Below, in pieces: positions 44,145 to 52,484 of a stretch of DNA of 64,000 nucleotides. Numbering within the stretch: the stretch's first letter is position 1; every line of letters starts with the position of its first letter. The notes under the pieces are model-generated. The model made no database searches. It was given only the letters and a program-made list of their open reading frames with translations, and had not been told where the DNA came from. Source of the stretch: Actibacterium sp. MT2.3-13A (GTDB lineage: Bacteria; Pseudomonadota; Alphaproteobacteria; Rhodobacterales; Rhodobacteraceae); the NCBI RefSeq assembly GCF_018139985.1, contig NZ_JAGSOU010000005.1, positions 62,001-126,000 on the forward strand, read 5' to 3'. The position numbers and the translations under genes were made by a program.

Positions 44145-44826
44145 ATCCCCATTTCCGCGCGTCCACGCCGCGAATCAGCAGCCACAGGCACAGCGCGCTC
44201 TCGGCCATGAGCGGCAGCAGGTAGGCCGGCGCAAAACCCTCGGACAGGCCCGGCGCGAGGAAACGCAGCGCGCTGCCCGCCAGATAGACCAGCCCCGATC
44301 CCGTCAGCCCCGCCCCCAGCAGGCGCGGCAGGAAACCCGAGCGGCAGATCAGCCAACCGGTGAGCAGGCAGTTGATCCCGAAGAACAGCAGCCCGAGGTC
44401 GTAGCCGTGGCGGTGCAGGTCGAGGAACAGCAGCGCCCAGTCGGGCGCGCCCGGGGCGCCAACCTTCAGCACCAGCAGCGCGGCCTGGAGATTCAGCAGG
44501 TTCGCCCCCAGGATCGCCGCCTGGACCAGCCGGAACAGCATCGCCATGCGCGCCACGCCCCGGTGCACCGGCGCGAGCAGCGCAAAAAGCAGCGCCGCCA
44601 GCGCCACGTCGCTCAGCGCCATCACCGCGTCGGCGGCCAGCGCCCGGCGGAACAGCGCCTCGCCGGCCAGGATATTGACCGCCGTCTGCGCGGCGTCACC
44701 GTGGTCGATCAGCGCGGCCCGGGCGACGCCCTCGCTCCAGACGCCACAAAGGATGATGACGAGGTAGAGCGCGCCGGCAAGACGCGCGCGTGGCAGGATG
44801 GCAGGGGTAAGCGGGGTCGGTTGCAT
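44143..44826 (-). CDS. DUF4386 family membrane protein
   Basis: Protein of 227 residues with six to seven predicted helices. It starts ARLAGALYLVIILCGVWSEG and has the typical central LFRLVQAAILGANLLNLQAA and GYDLGLLFFGINCLLTGWL segments of DUF4386. Function unknown. A 7-bp inverted repeat lies about 85 bp upstream of the start and may be an operator. Its stop overlaps the last bases of the 6S-like RNA on the other strand. Confidence 0.82.
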   Translation of the reverse strand: MQPTPLTPAILPRARLAGALYLVIILCGVWSEGVARAALIDHGDAAQTAVNILAGEALFRRALAADAVMALSDVALAALLFALLAPVHRGVARMAMLFRLVQAAILGANLLNLQAALLVLKVGAPGAPDWALLFLDLHRHGYDLGLLFFGINCLLTGWLICRSGFLPRLLGAGLTGSGLVYLAGSALRFLAPGLSEGFAPAYLLPLMAESALCLWLLIRGVDARKWG

Positions 44827-44908
44827 GGGGATCTCCGGCTGCGGTGTTGGGTGGGTCCGTCATATCCATGCAATGCGATTCCATGAATTGCCGAAATATG
44901 GCTAATTC

Positions 44909-44926
44909 ATATGCGTTTTCGCATAT
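44909..44926. promoter_or_regulatory. Palindrome ATATGCG-TTTT-CGCATAT, candidate operator
   Basis: Perfect 7-bp arms around TTTT in an AT-rich stretch, upstream of the DUF4386 gene. A second, weaker inverted repeat GCAAT/ATTGC is nearby (about 44869-44891). No regulator gene is adjacent. Confidence 0.5.
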
Positions 44927-44993
44927 ATCTGAGAGCGCAAGCCCGGCGTCGGGATCAAGGCGCCGCCCGGGCCGCTTCGCCGGCACCGAAACG

Positions 44994-45017
44994 AAAAAGG
45001 GCGGCTCATCGCCGCCC
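44994..45017 (-). terminator. Rho-independent terminator
   Basis: Minus strand GGGCGGC-GATGA-GCCGCCC followed by TTTTT, 32 nt downstream of the stop of the small membrane gene at 45049. Confidence 0.8.
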
Positions 45018-45048
45018 CTCGCTCCGCTTTCCGCGCGCGCGCCGCGTT

Positions 45049-45384
45049 TCAGCGGTGCATGCGCCGCTCGTCCCTGACCGGCACGGGCACCAGCGCATGG
45101 CCGTGCGCGTGGGCGCGGACCAGGACCGGCTCGGGCCGGCGCCGGCCGCCGGAGCTGTCGTCATCCTCCGCCATGCGCATCACCGCGATGCCGAACTGCA
45201 CGCCCGAGAACACGATGCCGTTGAAGACGAACAGCATCATGCAGGCCACGATGCCCAGGTTCGAGGTGCTGATCAGGTGCCACAGGTTGGCGACATTGGC
45301 AGAGAGCAGCGCTGCCACGAACAGGCCCGACAGGCTGAACCCGATCAGGCATTGACGGATATAGAGACGCACCAGTTTCGGCAT
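45049..45384 (-). CDS. Small membrane protein, unknown function
   Basis: Protein of 111 residues with two membrane helices (about 10-35, IGFSLSGLFVAALLSANVAN; about 45-70, GIVACMMLFVFNGIVFSGVQ) and a polar, Arg/His-rich tail. MPKLVRLYIRQCLIGF is a characteristic opening, but I do not recognise a named family. ATG 45384 is preceded by GGAG. Confidence 0.7.
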   Translation of the reverse strand: MPKLVRLYIRQCLIGFSLSGLFVAALLSANVANLWHLISTSNLGIVACMMLFVFNGIVFSGVQFGIAVMRMAEDDDSSGGRRRPEPVLVRAHAHGHALVPVPVRDERRMHR

Positions 45385-45482
45385 GGACTCGGCTCCTTCG
45401 CAAGGGTTCGGAGGGAATCTAGGCGCGCGCCCGGCGGATTGCCACAGGGAAATCGTCGCGCAGGCCGCAAAGAGCGGGCCGG

Positions 45483-46118
45483 TCAGCGGAATTTCCTGAA
45501 AAAGCGGCGATTGCCCGTTATGAACTCGCGCAACATGCGCGAAGACAGGCCGATCTCGCGCCCCTTGAGATACAGGAACCCCGCCACGGACCCGAGCAGT
45601 CCGCCGGCCATGTCCACGATCAGGTCCCACATCGTGTCGGTCAGCCCCGATTTCTGCATGTTCAGCCCGAAAAGCTGATCCATCGCGAATTCGAACACCT
45701 CCCACACCGCCCCGATCGAGACCGCGAAGGTGAAGGCGATCATCGCCAGCGCCCAGGGCGGCGCGGCGTATCGGTCGCCCTCGAACAGGAACAGCACGAA
45801 AAGCAGCCCGATCAGCCCGAACGCGACCGCCGAGCCGCCATGCAGCAGCACGTCCCACCACCAGTAGCGTTCGTAGAAATCGAACACCTCGCCGAGGAAG
45901 ATGGTGGAAAAGACGAAGACGGTGATCAGGGCGAGGAAACTGACCGGCAGCCGCACGTCCAGTCGCTTCACCACGATCCCCGGCAGCAGCGACAGCACCA
46001 GCGTGGCCACGGAGACGAAGGCCAGCGACCAGCGCGCGGTGGCAAGCGCCACGATCAGCGCCAGGGCGAGCACGCCCCAGATCACCTGCACGACCGTCGG
46101 TTGCTGACGCAGTTTCAT
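45483..46118 (-). CDS. YjdF/DUF2238-like membrane protein
   Basis: Protein of 211 residues with about six helices. Conserved polar residues sit in the membrane: FDFYERYWWWDVLLHGGSAV, then VSIGAVWEVFEFAMDQLFGL and TDTMWDLIVDMAGGLLGS. This pattern of Glu/Asp/His and WD resembles the DUF2238 (YjdF) family. Role unknown. Confidence 0.7.
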   Translation of the reverse strand: MKLRQQPTVVQVIWGVLALALIVALATARWSLAFVSVATLVLSLLPGIVVKRLDVRLPVSFLALITVFVFSTIFLGEVFDFYERYWWWDVLLHGGSAVAFGLIGLLFVLFLFEGDRYAAPPWALAMIAFTFAVSIGAVWEVFEFAMDQLFGLNMQKSGLTDTMWDLIVDMAGGLLGSVAGFLYLKGREIGLSSRMLREFITGNRRFFRKFR

Positions 46119-46196
46119 CGCGACAGCCTATCGCGCGCCCCCGCCTGCGGCAATGCCGGCCATTGCAGCGCGCGTCCGCGCCCCCATATCTGCGCC

Positions 46197-46916
46197 ATGA
46201 GAGACAGTGCCTCCGATCCGTCCACCCTGCGGGCGGCCAGCTACAACATCCGCAAATGCGTCGGGCTCGACTGGCGCCGCCGGCCCGACCGCGTGATCGA
46301 GGTCATCGCCGCGCTGCGCGCCGATATCGTTGCCCTGCAGGAGGCGGACAAGCGTCTCGGCGCGCGGCCTGCCGCGCTGTGCGGCGCGGCACTCGCCCGG
46401 CAGACCGGCCTGGTGCCGGTCGCTGTGGCCGATAACGACGTCAGCCTCGGCTGGCACGGCAACGCCATCCTGGTGCGGCGCGGGATCGAGGTGGAGCGGG
46501 TGACGCGGCTCGACCTGCCGGGGCTGGAGCCGCGCGGGGCGGTCATCGCCGACCTGCGCCGCGGCGGGCAGCCGCTGCGCGTGGTCGCGGCCCATCTGGG
46601 CCTGCTGCGGCGGCACCGCCAGCGGCAGTTGGGCACGATCGCGGACCGGCTGGCGGGTCTGGCCCCGCGCCCGACCATGATCATGGGCGATTTCAACGAA
46701 TGGTCCGACACGGCCGGGCTGGAGCCGTTGCAGCCCGCTTTCACCGTCCATGCGCCGGGGCGCAGCTATCACGCCGCGCGCCGGCTGGCGCCGCTCGACC
46801 GGATCGCCACCTGCCCGGCCTTTGAACTGCGGGGCGCCGGCATGGAGGAGGGCCCCCAGGCCGCGCGGGCCTCGGACCACCTGCCGATCTGGGCCGATCT
46901 GTCGCTGCGGGGCTAG
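46197..46916 (+). CDS. Endonuclease/exonuclease/phosphatase family protein
   Basis: Protein of 239 residues with the DNase I-like four-layer fold. Motifs in order: ASYNIRKCVGLDWRRRPDR, the metal Glu in VALQEAD, MGDFNEW and the catalytic SDHLPIWADL at the C-terminus. These enzymes cleave phosphodiesters of nucleic acids or phospholipids; the substrate here is unknown. No signal peptide. Its TAG overlaps the stop of nusB in a shared CTAG. Confidence 0.88.
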   Translation: MRDSASDPSTLRAASYNIRKCVGLDWRRRPDRVIEVIAALRADIVALQEADKRLGARPAALCGAALARQTGLVPVAVADNDVSLGWHGNAILVRRGIEVERVTRLDLPGLEPRGAVIADLRRGGQPLRVVAAHLGLLRRHRQRQLGTIADRLAGLAPRPTMIMGDFNEWSDTAGLEPLQPAFTVHAPGRSYHAARRLAPLDRIATCPAFELRGAGMEEGPQAARASDHLPIWADLSLRG

Positions 46917-47377
46917 AACGCCTCGGGCCTGGCCTCGCGGGCCATGTGATCGAGCACGGCGTTGACGAATTTCGGCTCGCGCCCGTCGGGGAAGAACGCC
47001 TTGGCGACATCGACATATTCGGTAATCACCACCCTCGGCGGCGTGGCCGATTGCGTCAGCTCCGCCCCCGCGGCGCGGAACAGCGCGCGCAGGGTCGGGT
47101 CGATCCGGTCGATCGGCCATTTCGCCACCAGCGCGCGGTCGGTCATCTGGTCGATCTTCGCCTGCCAGTTCACCGCGTCGTCCAGCGTCTGGCGGAACAG
47201 CGCGACATCGCCCTCGGCCATCTCCTCGCCGTCATAGACGGCCCCGAAGCGGTGGGTTTCGAACTCGCGGCGGACCTCGTCCACCGTCTGGCCGGAATGC
47301 TCCATCTGGAACAGCGCCTGCACGGCATAGAGCCGGGCGGCGGATTTCATCTGGCGTTTGTCCTGTGCGCGGGTCAT
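46913..47377 (-). CDS. nusB: Transcription antitermination factor NusB
   Basis: All-helical protein of 154 residues that, with NusE, supports rRNA antitermination. Seen: SAARLYAVQALFQMEHSG at the start (RNA-binding Arg-rich helix), and the C-terminal PPRVVITEYVDVAKAFFPDG and FVNAVLDHMARE blocks. It overlaps ribH by 4 nt, the common rib-nusB arrangement. Confidence 0.96.
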   Translation of the reverse strand: MTRAQDKRQMKSAARLYAVQALFQMEHSGQTVDEVRREFETHRFGAVYDGEEMAEGDVALFRQTLDDAVNWQAKIDQMTDRALVAKWPIDRIDPTLRALFRAAGAELTQSATPPRVVITEYVDVAKAFFPDGREPKFVNAVLDHMAREARPEAF

Positions 47378-47925
47378 GCGGAGGCCGGTCCTTCACTGCC
47401 GCCGGCAAGGCGGATTTCCTCGGATGCGGGGCGGAAGCCCACCCCCCTCGTGGCGCCGCCCCATCTGCGCGCGAGCGCGATCAGGTGCAGCGCGGCGGCG
47501 GCGGCGCCGCCGCCCTTGTTCTGGTCGGCCGGGTCGGCGCGGACCTCGGCCTGGGCGCGGTTCTCGACGGTCAGGATGCCGTTGCCGAGGCAGGCGCCCT
47601 GAAGCCCCAGCAGGGTCAGCCCGCGCGAGCTGTCGTTGCAGACCGTGTCGTAATGCGTGGTCTCGCCCCGGATCACGCAGCCCAGCGCGACATAGCCGTC
47701 GTAATTGGCCATGCCATGCGCCAGCGCGATGGCCGAAGGGATCTCCAGCGCGCCGGGCACCTCGATGGTCTCATGTTCGGCGCCGGCGGCCTCCAGTTCG
47801 GCGCGGGCACCCGCGAGCAGGTTGTCGGCGATGTCCTTGTAATAGGGCGCGACCACGATCAGCACCTTCACCGGCTTGTCGAAGGCGGGGCGCGGCAGGA
47901 TGTAATGGGTCTCGGATCCGGCCAT
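47374..47925 (-). CDS. ribH: 6,7-dimethyl-8-ribityllumazine synthase
   Basis: Penultimate step of riboflavin synthesis. At 183 residues it is slightly long. Family blocks: VPGALEIPSAIALA, LGCVIRGETTHYD (catalytic His) and LGNGILTVENRAQA. A C-terminal tail of about 25 residues beyond the usual end is Gly/Arg-rich. It starts 3 nt after ribB and overlaps nusB by 4 nt. Confidence 0.96.
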   Translation of the reverse strand: MAGSETHYILPRPAFDKPVKVLIVVAPYYKDIADNLLAGARAELEAAGAEHETIEVPGALEIPSAIALAHGMANYDGYVALGCVIRGETTHYDTVCNDSSRGLTLLGLQGACLGNGILTVENRAQAEVRADPADQNKGGGAAAAALHLIALARRWGGATRGVGFRPASEEIRLAGGSEGPASA

Positions 47926-47928
47926 GGC

Positions 47929-49062
47929 TCAGCCCTCCTTCTCGATCCGGCGGGTGCCCTCGATGGACAGGCCGTAGCCGTCCAGGCCGACGACCTTGGG
48001 CATCGGCGAATTGGTCAACAGCACCAGCTTGTGCAGCCCGAGCGTGGCCAGGATCTGCGCCCCCAGCCCGTATTGCCGCAGGATCTGCGGCGAGGCGGCG
48101 CTGTCGGTGATCAGCTTCATCGTGGTGTCGCGCAGCAGCACGACCACGCCCCGCCCCTCGTCGGCGATCATCCGCATCGCCTGATGCAGCTCGTCCGAGG
48201 AGCCGGGGCCGAGGCCCAGCACATCCTTCAGCGGGTTCAGCGCGTGCATCCGCACCAGCACCGGCGCCGCGGTGGTCAGATCCCCCTTGGTCAGCACGAT
48301 ATGCTCCGCGCCGTGGGTCTCGTCGGTGAAGATGCGCATCATCCAGTCGCCGCCGAATTCGGAGCTGACCGAGCGCACCTCGGTCTCGTTGACCAGGTTG
48401 TCATGGCGGCGGCGATAGGCGATCAGATCGGAGATCGTGCCGATCTTGAGGTTGTGCTTCTGCGCGAAGGACACCAGATCCGGCAGCCGCGCCATGGTGC
48501 CGTCCTCGTTCATGATCTCGCAGATCACCCCCGAGGGATTGAGCCCGGCGAGCCGCGACACATCCACCGCCGCCTCGGTATGGCCGGCGCGCACCAGCAC
48601 GCCGCCCTCCTTGGCGCGCAGCGGAAAGACATGGCCGGGGGTGGCGATGTCGGACGCGGTTTTCGAAGGGTCGATGGCCACGGCCACGGTGCGCGCCCGG
48701 TCATGGGCGGAGATGCCGGTGGTCACGCCCTCGCGCGCCTCGATGGAGATCGTGAAGGCTGTCTCGTGCCGCGAGGAATTGTCCGACGCCATCAGCGGCA
48801 GGCCCAGCGCGTCGATCCGCTCTCCGGGCAGGCTGAGGCAGATCAGGCCGCGCCCGTGGGTGGCCATGAAGTTAATGGCCTCGGGCGTCGCCATCTGCGC
48901 GGGGATCACCAGATCGCCCTCGTTCTCGCGGTCCTCGTGATCGACGAGGATGAACATCCGGCCGTTGCGGGCGTCGTCGATGATCTCCTCGATCGACGAG
49001 ATCGCGTCGCGCCAGTTTTCCTCGACCGGCCCCGGGGCTTGGTATGGAGTGCTGTCCGACAT
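47929..49062 (-). CDS. ribB: 3,4-dihydroxy-2-butanone 4-phosphate synthase with degenerate GCHII-like domain
   Basis: Protein of 377 residues. The N-terminal DHBP synthase is complete (DHEDRENEGDLVIPA, then FMATHGRGLICLSL and VFPLRAKEGGVLVRAGHTEA). The C-terminal half resembles GTP cyclohydrolase II, but where RibA has the RVHSEC zinc segment this protein has RMHALNPLKDVLG. The expected zinc-binding cysteines are absent. It is therefore best read as a RibBX-type protein: active RibB with a non-catalytic RibA-like half. A genuine RibA must be elsewhere. Confidence 0.9.
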   Translation of the reverse strand: MSDSTPYQAPGPVEENWRDAISSIEEIIDDARNGRMFILVDHEDRENEGDLVIPAQMATPEAINFMATHGRGLICLSLPGERIDALGLPLMASDNSSRHETAFTISIEAREGVTTGISAHDRARTVAVAIDPSKTASDIATPGHVFPLRAKEGGVLVRAGHTEAAVDVSRLAGLNPSGVICEIMNEDGTMARLPDLVSFAQKHNLKIGTISDLIAYRRRHDNLVNETEVRSVSSEFGGDWMMRIFTDETHGAEHIVLTKGDLTTAAPVLVRMHALNPLKDVLGLGPGSSDELHQAMRMIADEGRGVVVLLRDTTMKLITDSAASPQILRQYGLGAQILATLGLHKLVLLTNSPMPKVVGLDGYGLSIEGTRRIEKEG

Positions 49063-49179
49063 GGCGTCTTTCCTTGCTTGCGGCTTGCCAGATAGCCCAA
49101 GCCTCGGGCCTTGGCCAGAGTGAACCCGCGCACATCGTCCGCGCGCGGGAGGACCGGACGCGCGGCTACTCCGCCCCGC

Positions 49180-49779
49180 TCAGCCCCATTCGTGCAGCCG
49201 CGCGACATAGCGGGCCAGCGTGTCGATCTCCAGGTTGACCCGGTCGCCGACCTTGGCTTCGCCCCAGGTGGTGACCTCCTTGGTATGCGGGATCACGTTG
49301 ACGCCGAAGGTGTCGCCTTCGACCTCGTTCACGGTCAGCGAGGTGCCGTTCAGCGCGACCGAGCCCTTGGGCGCGATGTATTTCGACAGCTCGTGCGGCA
49401 CGCGGAAGCTCATCCGGGTGCTGTCGCCCTCGTCGGCCAGCGCGATCAGTTCGGCCACGCCATCGACATGGCCCGAGACGATATGCCCGCCCAGTTCGTC
49501 GCCGACCTTCAGCGCGCGCTCCAGGTTCACCGCGCTGTGCACCCGCCAGTCGCCGATATTGCTCTTGGCCAGCGTCTCGGCCGAGATGTCGACATCGAAC
49601 CACGCCTCGCCCTCGTCCGCGCCCCGCCGGGTGACCGTCAGGCACACGCCGTCGCAGGCGATCGAGGCACCGACGACGATGCTGTCGGGGTCGTAACTGG
49701 TGGTGATGCGGGCGGTCAGGTCGCCGTTCTGCTCCAGCGTGCGCACCCGGCCGATATCGGTGATAATCCCTGTGAACAT
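49180..49779 (-). CDS. ribE: Riboflavin synthase, alpha subunit
   Basis: Final step: dismutates two lumazines to riboflavin. It has 199 residues as two similar barrels, beginning MFTGIITDIGRV, with ASIACDGVCLTV in the first and GSVALNGTSLTVNEV in the second. The His in GGHIVSGHVDG is conserved. It lies 117 nt upstream of ribB on the same strand, and divergent from the capsule gene kpsS. I see no FMN riboswitch before it. Confidence 0.96.
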   Translation of the reverse strand: MFTGIITDIGRVRTLEQNGDLTARITTSYDPDSIVVGASIACDGVCLTVTRRGADEGEAWFDVDISAETLAKSNIGDWRVHSAVNLERALKVGDELGGHIVSGHVDGVAELIALADEGDSTRMSFRVPHELSKYIAPKGSVALNGTSLTVNEVEGDTFGVNVIPHTKEVTTWGEAKVGDRVNLEIDTLARYVARLHEWG

Positions 49780-49956
49780 GGCACCTTCCTTTCCCTTCCC
49801 ACCTAGCCCCTGCCCGGCCTCAGGACAAGGGACCAAAATCCGCCAAAAAACCGCCCCTTTTTCATGACCTTTTACCCAAATCGCATGACAGCGGCCGCCG
49901 CGGGCGGCATGATCGGCGCCGGAGAAGCGCCTGACGGAGAGATTGAGACGGGCGCC

Positions 49957-51249
49957 ATGGGCAGCACATTGGGCACAGACAGGCATTTCCTGTTCCTTCA
50001 GGGACCGCACGGGCCGTTCTTCGACCGGCTGGCGCGGATGCTGCGCGCCGCCGGCGCGCGGGTCTGGCGCGTGGGGTTCAACGCCGGCGACCGCGCCTTC
50101 TGGACCGGCGCCGACAGCTACATCCCCTTTACCGGCACCGGGGCGGAGTGGCCCGAGACCTTCGCGGCGCTGCTTCGCGACCACGCCGTCACCGATATCG
50201 TGCTCTACGGCGACACGCGACCGATCCACGCCCGCGCGGTGGAGGCGGCCCGGGCCGCCGGCCTGCGCGTGCATGTCTTCGAGGAGGGCTATCTGCGCCC
50301 CTATTGGGTGACCTATGAGCGCGGCGGCGCCAACGGCCATTCGCGCCTGATGCAGATGAGCGTCGAGGAGATGCGCACCGCGCTGGCAGATGCCGACCCC
50401 GACCAGCCCGACGCGCCGGCCCATTGGGGCGACATGCGCCAGCACATCTTCTACGGCGCGCTCTACCATTACTTCGTGATGTTCCGGAACGCCGATTACG
50501 CCAATTTCCGCCCGCACCGGGCGCTGGACGTAACCAAGGAGTTCCGCCTCTACCTGCGCCGGCTGCTGCTGATGCCGCTGCAGGCGGCCGAGCGCTTCGT
50601 GGCGACCCAGCGCATCCGGCACGGCGGCTTTCCCTATCATCTGGTGCTGCTGCAGCTGGAGCACGACTCCAGCTTCCAGTGCCACAGCCCGTTCTCCACC
50701 ATGCCCGAATTCCTGAAGCTCTGCATCGAGGGCTTCGCCCGCGGCGCGCCGCGCCACCACCACCTGGTGTTCAAGGCGCATCCGCTGGAGGATGGCCGCG
50801 TGCCGCTGCGCACCGAGATCCGTCATCTGGCGGCCAAGCACGGCGTCTCCGAACGGGTGCATTATGTGCGCGGCGGCAAGCTGGCGCGGCTGCTCGACCA
50901 CGCCCGCAGCGCGATCACCGTCAATTCCACCGCCGCCCAGCAGGTGCTGTGGCGCGGCCTGCCGCTGAAGGTGTTCGGCGAGGCGGTCTATGCCAAGCCC
51001 GAGTTCGTCTCCACCGTGCCGCTGGCCGAGTTCTTCACCCATCCCGGTCGCCCCGACCGCCGCGCCTACCGCGACTACCGCCGCTACCTGCTGGAAACCT
51101 CGCAGATCCCGGGCGGGTTCTATTCGGCCCGCGGACGGCGGCAGCTGCTGCGCCAGGTGGTCGACCTGATGCTGGCCGACGAAGACCCCTATGACGCGCT
51201 GCAATCCGGCAGCGCGGCGCCTCGGCAACAGTTGCAGCTCGTCAAATGA
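49957..51249 (+). CDS. kpsS: Capsule beta-Kdo transferase (KpsS-like)
   Basis: Cytosolic retaining Kdo transferase that starts the poly-Kdo linker on lyso-PG for ABC-exported capsules. The protein opens HFLFLQGPHGPFFDRLARML, has VFEEGYLRPYWVTYERGG and KAHPLEDG, and near the end AITVNSTAAQQVLWRGLPLK, the KpsS/KpsC nucleotide-site pattern. The open frame extends upstream to 49864. I prefer ATG 49957 because family similarity starts directly after it; ribosome sites are weak for all candidates. Followed by its own terminator. Confidence 0.88.
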   Translation: MGSTLGTDRHFLFLQGPHGPFFDRLARMLRAAGARVWRVGFNAGDRAFWTGADSYIPFTGTGAEWPETFAALLRDHAVTDIVLYGDTRPIHARAVEAARAAGLRVHVFEEGYLRPYWVTYERGGANGHSRLMQMSVEEMRTALADADPDQPDAPAHWGDMRQHIFYGALYHYFVMFRNADYANFRPHRALDVTKEFRLYLRRLLLMPLQAAERFVATQRIRHGGFPYHLVLLQLEHDSSFQCHSPFSTMPEFLKLCIEGFARGAPRHHHLVFKAHPLEDGRVPLRTEIRHLAAKHGVSERVHYVRGGKLARLLDHARSAITVNSTAAQQVLWRGLPLKVFGEAVYAKPEFVSTVPLAEFFTHPGRPDRRAYRDYRRYLLETSQIPGGFYSARGRRQLLRQVVDLMLADEDPYDALQSGSAAPRQQLQLVK

Positions 51250-51252
51250 CGC

Positions 51253-51278
51253 GCCAGCAATCACTGGCTGGCTTTTTT
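51253..51278 (+). terminator. Terminator after kpsS
   Basis: GCCAGC (51253-51258) / GCTGGC (51267-51272) followed by TTTTTT, 3 nt after the kpsS stop. Confidence 0.85.
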
Positions 51279-51343
51279 ACCGGGTTTTCTGTAGGGTTAC
51301 GTCAAAATCTTGAGGCAGATAAGATTTACGAGGAGCCCGAGCA

Positions 51344-52477
51344 GTGAAAATCATGGCATCTCGCGGGGCCAGGGCGCTGGTTCTGTGCGCGCTCGTGGGC
51401 AGCGTGGCGGCCTGCGGCCTGCCGCGATCCGGCCCCAACAAGCGCGAAATCTTCGCAGGCTCCGTCCAGAAACAGGGCGACGCCTTCATCGTCGCCGTCA
51501 ACGACCGGGTGACGCGAGCGACCGCGGTGATGCCCGCGCTCGGATTCTCCGACGGGTTCAAGCGCGCCGGCATCCTCGGCTCCGACACGATCAGCCCCGG
51601 CGACACGCTGGGCCTGACCATCTACGAGAACGTCGATGACGGGCTGCTGGCCGGCGAAGGGGTGAATGCCTCGGTGCTGGACGAGGTGCAGGTCGATGGC
51701 GCGGGATATATCTTCATCCCCTACGCCGGGCGCATCCGCGCCGCCGGCAACTCGCCCGAACGGCTGCGCCAGATCATCACCGAAAAGCTCGACGCGCAGA
51801 CCCCCGACCCGCAGGTCGTGGTGCGCCGCCTGTCGGGCAACGGCGCCACCGTCTCGGTGGTGGGCGGCGTCGCCACCCAGGGCGTGCTGCCGATCGAGCG
51901 GCCGACCCGCACGCTCTCGGCCATGCTGGCCGCGGCCGGCGGCATCACCATCGAACCCGAGATCGCACAGATCACCGTGCTCCGCGGCAAGGAGCGCGGC
52001 AAGATCTGGTTCCAGGACCTCTACGAGCATCCCGGACTGGACATCGCCCTGCGCCCCGGCGACCGCATCCTCGTCGAGGAGGACACCCGCGCCTTCACCG
52101 CCGTCGGCGCCACCGGCAGCCAGAACCGCGTGCCCTTCACCACCCAGACCCTGTCGGCGATCGAGGCGATCGCGCAGGTCGGCGGGCTGAGCTCCAACCT
52201 CGCCGATCCGACCGGCGTCTTCGTGTTCCGCAACGAACCGGCCGAGATCGCCAATGCCGTGCTGGGCCGCACCGACCTGGTGGGCGACCAGCGCTTTGCC
52301 TATGTGCTCGACCTGACGGAACCGACCGGCATGTTCATGGCCCGCGACTTCGTGATCCGCGACGGCGACACCGTCTATGTGACCGAGGCGCCCTTCGTTC
52401 AGTGGTCCAAGACGCTGGGTGTGCTCTCGGGCTCGCTCAACACGGCCAACGCGGTGAATTCCCTCGCCGGCAACTGA
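51344..52477 (+). CDS. Polysaccharide export outer-membrane lipoprotein (Wza/KpsD-like)
   Basis: Lipoprotein of 377 residues with a lipobox SVAAC (about residues 20-24). The first Poly_export domain includes ISPGDTLGLTIYENV and GYIFIPYAGRIRAAG. Two SLBB domains follow (VSVVGGVATQGVLP; FTAVGATGSQNRVPF). It would form the periplasmic/outer-membrane channel for capsule. The start is GTG at 51344, supported by GAGGAG eight bases upstream. It is transcribed apart from kpsS and leads into kpsC, 7 nt away. Confidence 0.92.
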   Translation: MKIMASRGARALVLCALVGSVAACGLPRSGPNKREIFAGSVQKQGDAFIVAVNDRVTRATAVMPALGFSDGFKRAGILGSDTISPGDTLGLTIYENVDDGLLAGEGVNASVLDEVQVDGAGYIFIPYAGRIRAAGNSPERLRQIITEKLDAQTPDPQVVVRRLSGNGATVSVVGGVATQGVLPIERPTRTLSAMLAAAGGITIEPEIAQITVLRGKERGKIWFQDLYEHPGLDIALRPGDRILVEEDTRAFTAVGATGSQNRVPFTTQTLSAIEAIAQVGGLSSNLADPTGVFVFRNEPAEIANAVLGRTDLVGDQRFAYVLDLTEPTGMFMARDFVIRDGDTVYVTEAPFVQWSKTLGVLSGSLNTANAVNSLAGN

Positions 52478-52484
52478 GGCCCGC

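Noticed and set aside
44000-44224. A 74-codon open frame over the structured RNA
   Set aside because: No ribosome site, no recognisable protein features, and it would be incompatible with the paired arms of the RNA. SRP RNA and tmRNA were also considered for this locus, but their conserved motifs are absent.
49864-49956. N-terminal 31-residue extension of KpsS from ATG 49864
   Set aside because: Gly/Ala-rich with no ribosome site and no similarity to KpsS; the start at 49957 is preferred, but this is not certain.
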